Shown: piece after piece, positions 18,868 through 27,845 of the stretch
How the letters are laid out: each line of letters opens with the position of its first letter
How positions within the stretch are numbered: the first letter of the stretch is position 1
NCBI RefSeq assembly: GCF_021560175.1
Contig: NZ_CP091110.1
Location: forward strand, 3,276,001-3,340,000
DNA length: 64,000 nt
Source: Neobacillus drentensis
Lineage (GTDB): Bacteria > Bacillota > Bacilli > Bacillales > Cytobacillaceae
Direction of reading: 5' to 3'
The notes under the pieces: model-generated
What the model was told of the DNA's origin: nothing
Seen by the model: the letters and a program-made list of their open reading frames with translations, nothing else
Databases searched by the model: none
Translations under genes and position numbers: made by a program

Positions 18868-19279
18868 ATCTCGTCATCGCATATTCGATTTTAATACAGC
18901 GATCCATAATAACCGTATAGCCCTTTTCTTTTAAAAATTGATAGGCTTCCTCATTAGCAAGACCGAGCTGGGCCCAATAGACATCCGCATCAATCTCATC
19001 AAATTCTTTCGCAACATCGAACAATTGTTCTGATCTCCTAAAAACATTCACAATATCCACATGTCCCTCAATTTCTTTTAACGAAGATACTGCTTTGACA
19101 CCTAGTACTTCGTCGACAGCTGGGTTAACCGGAATGATTTCATAGCCTGCCTTTTGCAAGACCTCTGATACTTGGTAGGAAGCCTTTCCTGGATTATCAC
19201 TTAGGCCTACGACTGCAATTCTTTTTGCCTTTTTTAAAATAGCGGCGATTTCCTCACGGCTTGGATTTTCAATTGCCAT
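18866..19279 (-). CDS. yneT: CoA-binding domain protein (YneT/YccU-like)
   Basis: A 137-residue Rossmann-fold protein of the CoA_binding_2 family. Typical segments are IAVVGLSDNPGKASYQVSEVL at the N-terminus, YEIIPVNPAVDEVLG, and the late VYWAQLGLANEEA and IMDRCIKIEY. The family is widespread and probably binds coenzyme A, but no reaction is established. The ATG eight bases after GGGGAG is preferred to a GTG three codons earlier. Its place next to parE mirrors yneT of B. subtilis. Confidence 0.88.
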   Translation of the reverse strand: MAIENPSREEIAAILKKAKRIAVVGLSDNPGKASYQVSEVLQKAGYEIIPVNPAVDEVLGVKAVSSLKEIEGHVDIVNVFRRSEQLFDVAKEFDEIDADVYWAQLGLANEEAYQFLKEKGYTVIMDRCIKIEYAMTR

Positions 19280-19390
19280 TCTGACCACTCCCCAATAAGA
19301 TTAGTATCTTTATTTTACCCTTTTTGAAAATAAAAACCAAAATAAAACGCTTGCAAACAGTAAAGCGAAAGCGCTCAAATAACACCGAAA

Positions 19391-19590
19391 GAGGATCTTG
19401 TCCAATAGGGTGGTTCTATTGGACAGTTTAGGTTCGTTGAGAGAGGATATTGTCCATTAGGATGGTTCTATTGGACAGTATAGGTTCGTTGAGAGAGGAT
19501 TTTGTCCAATAGGGTGGTTCTATTGGACAGTATAGGGTCGTTGAAAGTGGATTTTGTCCAATAGAATTCTTCTATTGGACAGTTTAGTTA
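19391..19590. repeat. Tandem array of four 52-bp units with TTGTCCAATAG hairpins
   Basis: Units begin at 19391, 19443, 19495 and 19547, an exact 52-bp period, with the last unit truncated. Each holds a palindrome whose arms are TTGTCCAATAG and CTATTGGACAG around a short spacer, then a linker such as GTTCGTTGAGAGAGGAT. Between units the changes are few, and some are in the loop or arms. It lies between the CoA-binding gene and the histidine kinase gene, transcribed in neither. The same hairpin motif returns at 40741-40975. Confidence 0.9.
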
Positions 19591-19635
19591 AAAATAGGAG
19601 AGTTTTGTTCTATAGAGGCCCCCCTATCATAAACA

Positions 19636-19660
19636 AAAGCTCCCTTTAATGTGGGAGCTT
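19636..19660 (-). terminator. Possible terminator of the kinase operon
   Basis: AAGCTCCC and GGGAGCTT form an 8-bp stem just past the kinase stop codon; on the minus strand it is followed by TTTTGTTTATG. Confidence 0.6.
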
Positions 19661-19663
19661 CCC

Positions 19664-20596
19664 TTAAGAAACAGAGATGAGTTCAGGTTTAACCGCCTCG
19701 TTTACCTTTGGCACGGAGAGGCAAAAACGGGCACCTGCCTTATGGTTTTCAACCGTAACCAATCCATTCATATTTTCAAGAATCATCTTGGTCATATATA
19801 AGCCTAAACCCGTTCCATGCGGCCTCGTAGTAAAATAGGGGTCAAAGATTTTATCAAGGAGTGCAGGCTGTATTCCCCCGGCATTATCCGTGAATTCCGC
19901 TGTAACAAATTCCGCTGTTTTACTTAATTTAATCGTTATTTTTCTATCCTTGATGTCTTTTTGAACAAAGGCATCGCGGGCGTTGGTTAAGATATTTAAT
20001 ACCACTTGGCTATATTCATTCGGAAAACCGTAAGCGATTAGCTCCCCGCGGTATTCAAATTCCATCTTGATCCCATAATATTTTAAGCTTGATGAAAAAA
20101 TCGCCAATGCATCCTCAATCGAACTGCCTATTGAAAAAGGGGTTTTTTCGTTATTTGGTTTGTAGAATTTCTGAAAATCATGGATGGTACGGGACATGTG
20201 CTTGATTTGAATCATACTTTCCTTGGTGAAGTTATCAATATAGATTTCATCAAGCTGACCAAACTCATATTCCTCACGCACATCCTGAATGATCAGAGAT
20301 AAACTATTTAACGGCTGCCGCCATTGATGCCCAATATTGGCAATCATTTCACCCATGGCAGCAAGTCTTGAATGCTGAATCAGAAGATGATCCTTTTGCC
20401 TGTTTTTTTCTACCTCATCTTGGATTTTCTTTTCTAAATCTCGATTAATCGCTTCGTACTTTTCCGCTAACTCTCGATTGTTTTGTTCACTTTCTTTCAG
20501 CTTCTTCATCAGAATGCGGCTCTTAAATACATATAAACAAATGGTTAAAATAATATAACCAATCACCAACGATAAGGAAAGATATATAGTGAGCAT
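19664..20596 (-). CDS. Sensor histidine kinase
   Basis: A 310-residue kinase with one N-terminal membrane helix (residues 3-24), a coiled-coil (about 30-75), then the phosphoacceptor region NIGHQWRQPLNSLSL with His90 and an ATPase domain showing N (ILTNARDAF), DNAGG and GTGLGLYMTK boxes. There is no extracellular sensor domain, so the signal is intracellular or from partner proteins. GHQWRQPLN-type kinases often pair with response regulators outside the OmpR class. It lies 12 bp after the REC-PAS-GGDEF gene, so the two probably form one pathway controlling cyclic-di-GMP. Confidence 0.9.
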   Translation of the reverse strand: MLTIYLSLSLVIGYIILTICLYVFKSRILMKKLKESEQNNRELAEKYEAINRDLEKKIQDEVEKNRQKDHLLIQHSRLAAMGEMIANIGHQWRQPLNSLSLIIQDVREEYEFGQLDEIYIDNFTKESMIQIKHMSRTIHDFQKFYKPNNEKTPFSIGSSIEDALAIFSSSLKYYGIKMEFEYRGELIAYGFPNEYSQVVLNILTNARDAFVQKDIKDRKITIKLSKTAEFVTAEFTDNAGGIQPALLDKIFDPYFTTRPHGTGLGLYMTKMILENMNGLVTVENHKAGARFCLSVPKVNEAVKPELISVS

Positions 20597-20608
20597 TCTA
20601 CCGCCTCC

Positions 20609-21913
20609 TTACGCTTCTTTGGTGTATAATGATACACTGTTTCGTCCATTATTTTTTGAAGTGGTCAGCGCTCGGTCTAGTTCTGCCAGCAATTCCACTT
20701 TTGTTTTTCCAGGAGAAAATTCGGCAACTCCAAAGCTGCAGGTAACCTGGCCAATTGTATGAAAATGATATTGTTCAATAATCGACCGGATCGATTCAGC
20801 AAGTAACACAGCTTGATTTCCATCTGTTTCAGGAACAAGCAAGATGAATTCCTCTCCTCCCCAACGGGCAAACATATCACACTCCCGAATCCGCTGCTGG
20901 ACAATGGTGGAAACCGTAATAAGCACCTTATCTCCTGCTGTTTGACCAAACTGTTTATTAAGAGTTTGGAAGAAATCAATATCCATTAAAATAAGCGAAA
21001 AGGACCGATCAAATCGTTCAGCACGTCTCATTTCGCCGGTCAAAATTTCCTTGAACTTCTGCCGAGTGTAACTGCTTGTTAGCGGGTCCAGCTTGGCTAA
21101 ATGGTCCTTATCACGGCTTTCTTTCTCTAAATCGGTTATATCTGTCAGAACAAATAAGATCTGTTTGGTGCCCGGAATCGGTCCTGCTTTCATTACATAG
21201 TTATAGTCATTGCCAAGCGGGCCTTTCCAACGAACTTTAGCTGAATTTTTCCCAGTGGCTAAAAATTCTTCTATCCAACGCCCTTTATCCTTAGGGTAGA
21301 AATAGTGAGGGTCCTCGACAAAAAAACTGGAAAGAAACTGACTTTGGTAACTAGCGGGATGATTCTTGTGTATGCCAATCCCCGTTACCGTTGTAAAGGC
21401 TTGATTCCATTCCACAATCTCTCCGTTTTCAATCACAAAAATAAGATTATCTTGGAAATCAAGAATCGTCCGGGTTAGATTCTTTTGTTTTTCAAGCTCT
21501 TTTTCTAATTGAATCTGGTAAACAGATTTTTGAATGGCTTGTAACAGTAAATCAAGATCAATTGGTTTTAAAATAAAATGATTGACATTGTTTTCAATTG
21601 ATTGGACAAAAAAATCATTATCATCATGAGCGGTGGTGACAATGACTTGGACCCTTTCGTTTAGTTCCCTGATTCGTTTAATCATCTCTAATCCGCTCAT
21701 TTGATTCATTTTAATATCCGCAATAATTAAATCCGGTTTGTATTTTTGATAGAGTTGTAAACCTTCCACGCCATCAATGGCAACATGGATATGGGCAAAC
21801 CGGCGATTTAAAACCCGCAGAAGTTTTTCACGGGAAAATGTTTCATCCTCAACATATAAAACTCGTATATCCGGGTATTGATAGTTAAGATATTGTAGAA
21901 CGCTTCTCGCCAT
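20609..21913 (-). CDS. Response regulator with PAS and GGDEF domains (diguanylate cyclase)
   Basis: A 434-residue protein joining three modules. The receiver domain (about 15-125) has the acidic pocket VEDE, phosphoacceptor Asp66 in DLIIADIKM and Lys116. A PAS-like domain follows (about 145-260, IVEWNQAFTTVTG). The cyclase domain ends the protein, with the active-site motif GGEEF and an RxxD inhibitory site (RECD) five residues before it. It should make cyclic-di-GMP from GTP under control of phosphorylation. The kinase downstream is the likely phosphodonor. The start has GAGGTG eight bases ahead. Confidence 0.92.
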   Translation of the reverse strand: MARSVLQYLNYQYPDIRVLYVEDETFSREKLLRVLNRRFAHIHVAIDGVEGLQLYQKYKPDLIIADIKMNQMSGLEMIKRIRELNERVQVIVTTAHDDNDFFVQSIENNVNHFILKPIDLDLLLQAIQKSVYQIQLEKELEKQKNLTRTILDFQDNLIFVIENGEIVEWNQAFTTVTGIGIHKNHPASYQSQFLSSFFVEDPHYFYPKDKGRWIEEFLATGKNSAKVRWKGPLGNDYNYVMKAGPIPGTKQILFVLTDITDLEKESRDKDHLAKLDPLTSSYTRQKFKEILTGEMRRAERFDRSFSLILMDIDFFQTLNKQFGQTAGDKVLITVSTIVQQRIRECDMFARWGGEEFILLVPETDGNQAVLLAESIRSIIEQYHFHTIGQVTCSFGVAEFSPGKTKVELLAELDRALTTSKNNGRNSVSLYTKEA

Positions 21914-22285
21914 TCGAGCATCACCTCTTTTAACAGTTAATAACTAACATTATGTAAGAAAACCGATCCTTCACCGCGTGGATATGGGCGGTTCTTTTAT
22001 TACTATAAAACGATTTTTCTCTATTATAGATTCACAATTTCCTGCATTCAATCGCTTAAACCTAGGGTTGCTAAATTCTCCATTTTTTTGTAATAAATTT
22101 GTCTTTAATTGTCCTTACTTTGGACTTAATAAGGAAAATTTCACTATAAAAAGTAGGATGAAAGTACCGGTTTCACTATCATTTTTTACAACTCTTTGAA
22201 ACTTATCATCGAAAGAAATAGTGTTTTTATGCCATTCCATGGTAAAATAGATGAACTGGATCTTTTATTGAAGGAGAAATTATTC
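21914..22285. other. 372-bp intergenic region upstream of plsY
   Basis: Divergent region between the diguanylate cyclase and plsY genes. It must hold promoters for both, but I see no ORF with a ribosome site, no riboswitch and no strong repeat. Confidence 0.4.
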
Positions 22286-22885
22286 ATGATTCAAATTATC
22301 TTGGTCTTGTTCCTTGCCTACTTACTTGGCTCCATTCCGTCTGGGCTAATCGTGGGCAAAACATTCTACAAAGTCGACATCCGTGAGCATGGAAGTGGGA
22401 ATTTAGGGGGTACGAACACGTTTCGAACGCTTGGTGTTAAAGCAGGATTAGCTGTCACACTTGCTGATATCCTGAAGGGCACACTCGCAGCCGCATTGCC
22501 TGTCATCTTCCATCTTGATATGAATCCATTATTGGCTGGGATCTTTGCGGTAGTGGGACATACCTATCCAATCTTTGCTGGATTTCGGGGCGGGAAAGCC
22601 GTTGCAACCTCTGGAGGAATCGTATTATTTGCAGCACCGTATATGTTTTTGACGGTAATAGTCGTCTTCTTTATTAGTTTATACCTATCCAAATATGTAT
22701 CCCTATCGTCTATGATTGCAGGTATTACTGCGGTGTTGTTTGCCATCATATCAGGATTGGTTCGCGATTGGGACATCCCTTTATTAATCGTAGTGTTATT
22801 TTTAGCGGTATTTGTTATTTTCCGCCATCGCGCAAACATTAAACGAATTATCAATAAAACGGAACCTAAAATTAAATGGCTATAA
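22286..22885 (+). CDS. plsY: Acyl-phosphate:glycerol-3-phosphate acyltransferase PlsY
   Basis: Membrane enzyme that transfers an acyl group from acyl-phosphate to glycerol-3-phosphate, the first step of phospholipid synthesis. The 199-residue protein has five to six membrane segments and the three conserved loops: [29 protein letters not shown], and the later [19 protein letters not shown] start at the ATG nine bases after AAGGAG; a longer frame upstream is not supported. Position beside yneT-parE matches yneS of B. subtilis. Confidence 0.95.
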   Translation: MIQIILVLFLAYLLGSIPSGLIVGKTFYKVDIREHGSGNLGGTNTFRTLGVKAGLAVTLADILKGTLAAALPVIFHLDMNPLLAGIFAVVGHTYPIFAGFRGGKAVATSGGIVLFAAPYMFLTVIVVFFISLYLSKYVSLSSMIAGITAVLFAIISGLVRDWDIPLLIVVLFLAVFVIFRHRANIKRIINKTEPKIKWL

Positions 22886-22918
22886 AGGGACATTTCGTCT
22901 CTTTATAGCCATTTTTTT
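22876..22918 (+). terminator. Terminator of plsY
   Basis: ATGGCTATAAAG and CTTTATAGCCAT form a 12-bp stem followed by seven T residues; the left arm overlaps the end of plsY. It also abuts the stop codon of the convergent selenoprotein gene. Confidence 0.85.
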
Positions 22919-23209
22919 CTAAACGCGCAATAGTTGAAACCGTTTATGGCCAAGTACATCTTGAACATAATCTAGTTTCGTGTCATTGAAGTAAACCATA
23001 TCTTTTTCGTGAATAATTACGGTCAGATCGTTAAACTCGAATGAACGATCTCCCTCAATCTTCCGCTCTTCCAGAGACAGATTTAATTTGGGGCCGCCTC
23101 AGCCAATCCCCATGGTTAAACGCAGGTAAAGCTGCTCATCTTCTGATGTTTTTTCTTGATTTATGATAGCGGTTAATTGATGGTAAGCACTTTCGGTTAG
23201 TTTAAACAT
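22919..23209 (-). CDS. HesB/IscA-like selenoprotein (in-frame TGA = Sec37)
   Basis: A 96-residue HesB/IscA-like protein whose frame is interrupted by one TGA (23099-23101). Reading it as selenocysteine gives RLTMGIGUGGPKLNLSLEE, with Sec37 in the place of the conserved cysteine of the IscA/HesB GCGG motif. Similar sequence continues on both sides (LTESAYHQLTAII before, FNDLTVIIHEKDMVYF after). AAAGGA precedes the ATG by seven bases. A hairpin at 23057-23083 fits a SECIS. The locus corresponds to yneR of B. subtilis. Standard gene callers would split or miss it. The host's selA and selD support the reading. Exact role (iron-sulfur or redox) is unknown. Confidence 0.85.
23057..23083 (-). promoter_or_regulatory. 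Candidate SECIS element of the HesB-like gene
   Basis: In the mRNA, AATCT and AGATT, then CTCT and AGAG, form a stem with a small internal loop and a GGA apical loop. The apical loop lies 27-29 nt after the UGA, within the distance known for bacterial SECIS elements read by SelB. Confidence 0.55.
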
Positions 23210-23336
23210 CTCATATTCCTTTCTACTCTTTTTGTGAAAATAGCATGAATTATTTTAAAATCATCCTTAAATATAATATAGTATGAACAAGGAGATCAAA
23301 AATCATTTGCTCGAGTACGCTTGATAAGGAGATTTT

Positions 23337-24491
23337 ATGAAGAAAAAGGCCATTTTACCTTCTTTTATTATTATATTAAGTTGTATTGTCATTGCCGTAA
23401 TTCTTTTCATTCAACAAAAACAGTCGGTCATTCAGGAAAACATCTATCGTTCCCAAAACCTTTCGTTACGTCCTTTATTTAATGTAGATCGAAATCTACT
23501 ATTAACTGAAAAGATTACCCTAGGGGCGGTTGGAGATATCCTTATTCATCAACCCGTATACCAGGATGCTTTTAACGGAGCTGACTATAACTTTGACCCG
23601 ATCTTTGAACAAGTAAAACCCCTCTTAGAGAAACCCGATATACTAACCGCCAATCAAGAAAGTATAATAGGCGGTCTGGAATTGGGACTCTCCGGTTATC
23701 CGAGGTTCAACAGTCCACAACAGGTCGCGAATGCACTGCTAGATACTGGAGTAGATATCGTCTCGACCGCTAATAATCATGCTTTAGATCGAGGAGAAAA
23801 AGGAATTCGCTCGGAATCAGCCTATTTAGATCAGATTGGGTTACCACATGTCGGTAGTTTTAAGGATGCGGCTGACCGTCAAAAACTACGAATGATCGAT
23901 AAAAATGGAATAAAGATTGCCTTTTTAGCTTATACATACGGAACAAACGGAATTCCACTTCCAAAAGGAAAAGACTATCTTGTCAATGTCATCAATAAAA
24001 ATGTCATGAAAGCCGAAATTGCGCGGGCAAAAACACAGGCAGATGTGGTGGTAATGAGCTTGCATTGGGGGAACGAATATCAACGCATCCCCACAACTGA
24101 TCAAAAAGAGTTGGCTAAGTTTTTGGCCAATGAAGGGGTAGATATTATCTTGGGTTCCCATCCACATGTCCTGCAGCCAATGGAATGGATCAAGACAAAT
24201 GATGGACGAAAATCATTTGTGATCTATTCATTAGGAAATTTTATCTCTGGACAGCACAGTAATTACAGAGATATCGGCGGATTAGCGACCATTGATATTA
24301 CCAAACAAATCACCGAAAAAGGAAGTACGATTGGCCTGTCTAATCCCGTTTTCACACCAACCTATGTATCAAGCCAAAAAAACAAAAGCTTTCGAATCGT
24401 TCCGTTAGATAAGGCGGGGGCCTATGGTTTATCAAATGCAGGCCCTAAATATAATGAAATAGAACAGCATATGACCCAATGGCTTAAATAA
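23337..24491 (+). CDS. CapA-family protein (PGA_cap metallophosphatase fold)
   Basis: A 384-residue membrane-anchored protein with one N-terminal helix (about 6-27) and a CapA/PgsA-type calcineurin-like domain. Motifs are GAVGDILIH, ANQESIIGG, STANNHALDRGEKGI, SLHWGNEYQ and ILGSHPHVLQPMEW, which supply the metal ligands. CapA relatives take part in poly-gamma-glutamate export, but no capB/capC/pgs genes are adjacent, so the real role may be different. AAGGAG precedes the ATG. It is transcribed toward the yneQ end with a shared terminator region. Confidence 0.88.
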   Translation: MKKKAILPSFIIILSCIVIAVILFIQQKQSVIQENIYRSQNLSLRPLFNVDRNLLLTEKITLGAVGDILIHQPVYQDAFNGADYNFDPIFEQVKPLLEKPDILTANQESIIGGLELGLSGYPRFNSPQQVANALLDTGVDIVSTANNHALDRGEKGIRSESAYLDQIGLPHVGSFKDAADRQKLRMIDKNGIKIAFLAYTYGTNGIPLPKGKDYLVNVINKNVMKAEIARAKTQADVVVMSLHWGNEYQRIPTTDQKELAKFLANEGVDIILGSHPHVLQPMEWIKTNDGRKSFVIYSLGNFISGQHSNYRDIGGLATIDITKQITEKGSTIGLSNPVFTPTYVSSQKNKSFRIVPLDKAGAYGLSNAGPKYNEIEQHMTQWLK

Positions 24492-24495
24492 TAGG

Positions 24496-24538
24496 AAAAG
24501 GCACTCTTGAAATGTTTATATCTCAGGAGTGCCTTTTT
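24496..24538 (+). terminator. Terminator of the capA-like gene
   Basis: AAAAGGCACTC and GAGTGCCTTTTT pair around a 20-nt loop. The loop contains the stop codon of the convergent yneQ-like gene. Confidence 0.75.
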
Positions 24539-24833
24539 CTTTTTGCCAAAGTTGTTCGGATAAGCCTTCTTTTAGTAAGATTTCTCTTTGCCGTTCCCCC
24601 AGTAAATCAAAATGGGAGTAGCCATCCTTGCGGTGATGGATCCACTCTTTCCTTAGCCCATACCGTTTACCCCAATCAGCTAATTGGTCAAGGTCAAGAC
24701 ATCCGACTTTGGTGACGGTTTTACAATCAGGAAAGCGGTCATCCAGCCAATAATGAGTTAAAAATGCAATTTCACCTTGGTCAATTTTCCTTTTCCATTC
24801 GTTTAACTCTTGTCTTTTGATTCCAAAGGCCAA
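24516..24833 (-). CDS. yneQ: YneQ-like protein
   Basis: A 105-residue soluble protein of unknown function. It resembles B. subtilis YneQ in sequence as I recall it (AFGIKRQELNEWKRKIDQGEIAFLTHYWLDDRFP) and lies in the corresponding place beside the YneP thioesterase. The likely start is a TTG six bases after GAGGTG; two ATG codons directly before it are too close to the ribosome site. There are no membrane segments and no catalytic motif that I can name. Confidence 0.75.
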   Translation of the reverse strand: MAFGIKRQELNEWKRKIDQGEIAFLTHYWLDDRFPDCKTVTKVGCLDLDQLADWGKRYGLRKEWIHHRKDGYSHFDLLGERQREILLKEGLSEQLWQKEKGTPEI

Positions 24834-24876
24834 CATCATCACCTCAATCCCTGTTGGAATTCAGTCATAGAAGGAG

Positions 24877-25323
24877 TTATTTCTTCTTGATTTCCTCGTA
24901 TTTTACATACCATTCCGGAAAAGCTCTTTTAAAAGATGTTGGCTTAAAATTATCTTTTTTCACAATAATATGGGTCGAGGTTCCTTCCGCACAAACCTCA
25001 TCATTTCCATTTACTATCGTATAGGAATAAATGGTCTTAATGCCATCATTTAAGGATACCCAGGTCTTTACAAAGGCTTTGTCCCCATATCTTAAAGGTT
25101 TCTTATACGTGATTTGGATATCATAGACTGGAGCAAAGTAACCCGATTCCTCCATCGCCAGATAGCTATAACCAATATCCTCAATAAATCCAGTCCGGCC
25201 AAGCTCGAAAAATTTTAAATAGTTGGCATGATAAATCACACCCATCATATCTGTATCTGCATAATAAAGTTGAATTTCCCTAGTCGAGATAAAATAGTTT
25301 TCCACTCTAAACGTTCCTTTCAT
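24877..25323 (-). CDS. yneP: Acyl-CoA thioesterase, 4HBT family (YneP-like)
   Basis: A 148-residue hot-dog-fold thioesterase. The 4-hydroxybenzoyl-CoA thioesterase signature is visible as LYYADTDMMGVIYHANYLKFFELGRTGF, with the catalytic Asp in ADTDMMG, followed by ITYKKPLRYGDKAFVKTWV. It probably hydrolyses an acyl-CoA or acyl-ACP. It begins 3 bp after the stop of the AAA protein gene on the same strand, so translation may be coupled; a GTG a few codons inside with AAAGGA before it is an alternative start. Confidence 0.9.
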   Translation of the reverse strand: MKGTFRVENYFISTREIQLYYADTDMMGVIYHANYLKFFELGRTGFIEDIGYSYLAMEESGYFAPVYDIQITYKKPLRYGDKAFVKTWVSLNDGIKTIYSYTIVNGNDEVCAEGTSTHIIVKKDNFKPTSFKRAFPEWYVKYEEIKKK

Positions 25324-25326
25324 TCG

Positions 25327-27663
25327 TCAATAACCTGAAGTCTTCCCGAGTGCTTGTTCGACATCTTCCACTTCAAGGTACATCACTTTTTCTAAAAGAT
25401 CCTCTTCCACCACATCACTCATTAACCGTAATGCTTGTGCCTGAATCATATCATCGACTAAATTGGTCGCAAATCGTCCATTCCCGATGAAAGTTTCGGT
25501 ATCCATTGTTTCAAGCAATAGGCTCTTTGCATCCTCTGTAAGCTGATATTGAAACTTACCCGCATAATTAACCATAATGTCGAGTAGTTCTTCATTTGAA
25601 TAGTCCGGAAACAGAAAGAACTTTTTAAAACGGGAACGTAATCCAGGATTGCTTTCTAATAATTGATTCATTTCATTTGGGTATCCAGCTAAAACGACCA
25701 CTAAATTTTCATTTTGCTTTGTCATTTCATCGACAAGGGTATCAATGACTTCTTTTCCAAAATCACCGGATGTTTGACTGATTAAGGAATAAGCCTCATC
25801 AATAAATAGAACCCCGCCCAAGGCTTCCTTAATTTTTTGTTTCGTTTTTCCGGCTGTCTGTCCAACATATCCAGCCACAAAATCAGCACGACTCGCGACA
25901 ATAAGATGGCCTCTTTTTAAAATGCCGCATTCCTTTAAAAATTCCGCATAGATCTTTGCTACCGTTGTTTTCCCAGTACCGGGGTTTCCAGTAAAAACGG
26001 CATGCAGCTGAATCGGTACAGTAGGCAGACCTCTTGTTCTGCGGAATTGCTGCATTTTGACGAATGAAATAAGGGTCTTTAATTCGACCTTTAAGGAATC
26101 CAAGCCAATTAATTGGTTGAGCTGTTCCTGTGGTGATTCGGTAACGGTCTCTTTCTCGATTTGAAAATCTTCTCGGTCGAGGAGCATCATATCTAAGATA
26201 TCGACATCTGCTGTATGGTTGTCGGCCCCTTTTTTAAAAATCGCGTCAATCACAATATTGTGGACAGTTCTGGCATTGCCAAACGTATCGTCGACCCGTT
26301 CTTTTTCGAGGCGATGATCAATTTCAATCTTTGCTTCCTCTGTCAGGAAATAGTCATTTTCAGCGGCCACCAGCTCGGCAATCTGAATTAATTCTTCATT
26401 TGAATAATTAGGAAGATGAATAAAGTTTGATTGCGGGAATCGGCTTCGTAACCCAGGATTTGCATTTAAAAAAGAACGCATCTCATCTGGATAGCCAGCT
26501 AATATCACAGCGAATTTACCACCATATTCGCTGCTTGTCATTAACGAAACAAGCGTATCAATTGCGGCTTGTCCATAATCGTTTCCTGTTTGTCCCTCCC
26601 GTTTTAAGCTGTAGGCTTCATCAATAAATAACACGCCGCCAATTGAGCGTTCCACAATGGCACGAACATTTTCTTCCGTTTGCCCGACAAAGGAACCAAC
26701 TAGCTGTGAGCGATTGGTTTCAATGACTTCCTCCCTTGGCAAAGCCCCGAGCTCATGATAAATCTTCGCTAACAACCTAGCCAGCGTGGTTTTCCCTGTC
26801 CCTGGATTACCGGTTAGAATCATGTTAAGACTTAGTTCATCCTTAATCTGAAGCCCTTTTTCCTTCCGTTGCTTCTGGTACTTCAAAAAACGGTAAAAAT
26901 CATTCACCCGTTTCTTTACTAAATCCATCCCAATCATGTTTTGCAGCTGATCCAAAGCATTTTCCGTTACAGCAGCAGACGTCTCTTCTTGAACAAATTG
27001 CAGCTTCCAGGTCTGTTTTATTTCTTCTAAGTTGGCCATATGCAGCTTTAAGTCATCATAATAGGTGGAAGTATGGAAAACACCTGTAATGGATTGGTTG
27101 TATTCTTCGGCCGCATTTAATAAACTCCCCGTCTCCTCAATCGAAGTGGAAAGCAGGTCGGCCAGTGTTTCATACTGTTGTAACAGGTCCTTGTTATCCA
27201 TTTTAGCGGCAATATCGATCATTTGCTGTAATTCATGGAGGTGGTCATCCGCTTCCGCTAAGAAACGTTGACATACGTCAATATACTCTTCTGCTGTTTT
27301 CTTTTTCGCGGTGCGATTATCGGTTTCCCGCATGGAGGGGAACGTTAGAGGCGTTAAAAGTTCCTCCATCTTCTTCCAATCTGATTGAACCGCAAATTCT
27401 CTAGCTTTTTGGTTATGAGGATCAAGCTTTAAGGCCTTATCTAACCAAACGGTCGCAATCGAATCGTCCTTATGATGGTGAAGTCTTGACAAAGCACCCA
27501 TCGTTAATAGTTTTGATAATGATACCGGATTCGTTTCTTGACGAATGACTGTTAGTAACTTTGCCTCATTTAAAATAACACCTGTATCATTCAGTTCTTT
27601 TTCCCACGCTTGAATCCAGTCGAGGGATGTAGAACGATTTTTTTCCAATTGATTCAAAATCAT
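25327..27663 (-). CDS. Tandem AAA+ ATPase of the CbxX/SpoVK type
   Basis: A protein of about 778 residues with two CbxX/SpoVK-type AAA+ modules. The helical N-terminal half (TPR-like) is followed by Walker A GNPGTGKTT at about 285-293 and again at 559-567. Each module also has a Walker B GGVLFIDEAYSL and an arginine-finger region NPGLRSRF. Tandem proteins of this type act as remodelling ATPases; SpoVK is a single-module relative needed for spore maturation. The start is uncertain: I choose the ATG at 27663 because the 43 residues before it look non-conserved. Spore genes upstream on the same strand are suggestive. Confidence 0.85.
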   Translation of the reverse strand: MILNQLEKNRSTSLDWIQAWEKELNDTGVILNEAKLLTVIRQETNPVSLSKLLTMGALSRLHHHKDDSIATVWLDKALKLDPHNQKAREFAVQSDWKKMEELLTPLTFPSMRETDNRTAKKKTAEEYIDVCQRFLAEADDHLHELQQMIDIAAKMDNKDLLQQYETLADLLSTSIEETGSLLNAAEEYNQSITGVFHTSTYYDDLKLHMANLEEIKQTWKLQFVQEETSAAVTENALDQLQNMIGMDLVKKRVNDFYRFLKYQKQRKEKGLQIKDELSLNMILTGNPGTGKTTLARLLAKIYHELGALPREEVIETNRSQLVGSFVGQTEENVRAIVERSIGGVLFIDEAYSLKREGQTGNDYGQAAIDTLVSLMTSSEYGGKFAVILAGYPDEMRSFLNANPGLRSRFPQSNFIHLPNYSNEELIQIAELVAAENDYFLTEEAKIEIDHRLEKERVDDTFGNARTVHNIVIDAIFKKGADNHTADVDILDMMLLDREDFQIEKETVTESPQEQLNQLIGLDSLKVELKTLISFVKMQQFRRTRGLPTVPIQLHAVFTGNPGTGKTTVAKIYAEFLKECGILKRGHLIVASRADFVAGYVGQTAGKTKQKIKEALGGVLFIDEAYSLISQTSGDFGKEVIDTLVDEMTKQNENLVVVLAGYPNEMNQLLESNPGLRSRFKKFFLFPDYSNEELLDIMVNYAGKFQYQLTEDAKSLLLETMDTETFIGNGRFATNLVDDMIQAQALRLMSDVVEEDLLEKVMYLEVEDVEQALGKTSGY

Positions 27664-27799
27664 CACTCTTCTATTTAAAATTCTTTGGTGCTTGGTTTTA
27701 CTCACTATCTTATCATAATAAGTTACCCCAAATAAAATAAGAGGACTTAGCTCGGCGATACTATCGTTAAGTACAATCAAATATGAAAGCAAACATCCT

Positions 27800-27837
27800 A
27801 AAAAGGACCTGTTCAGTATAAGAACAGGTCCTTTTTG
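27800..27837 (-). terminator. Terminator of tlp
   Basis: AAAAAGGACCTGTTC and GAACAGGTCCTTTTT form a perfect 15-bp stem with a 7-nt loop, 10 bp past the tlp stop codon. Confidence 0.9.
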
Positions 27838-27845
27838 CCTAGCTG

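Noticed and set aside
19391..19590. CRISPR array
   Set aside because: Units are fully repeated including what would be spacers, the period holds no unique spacers, and there are no cas genes.
22919..23209. Reading the HesB-like gene as a pseudogene because of its stop codon
   Set aside because: There is only one stop, a TGA at a known catalytic cysteine position; the frame is otherwise clean, and the selenium genes are present.
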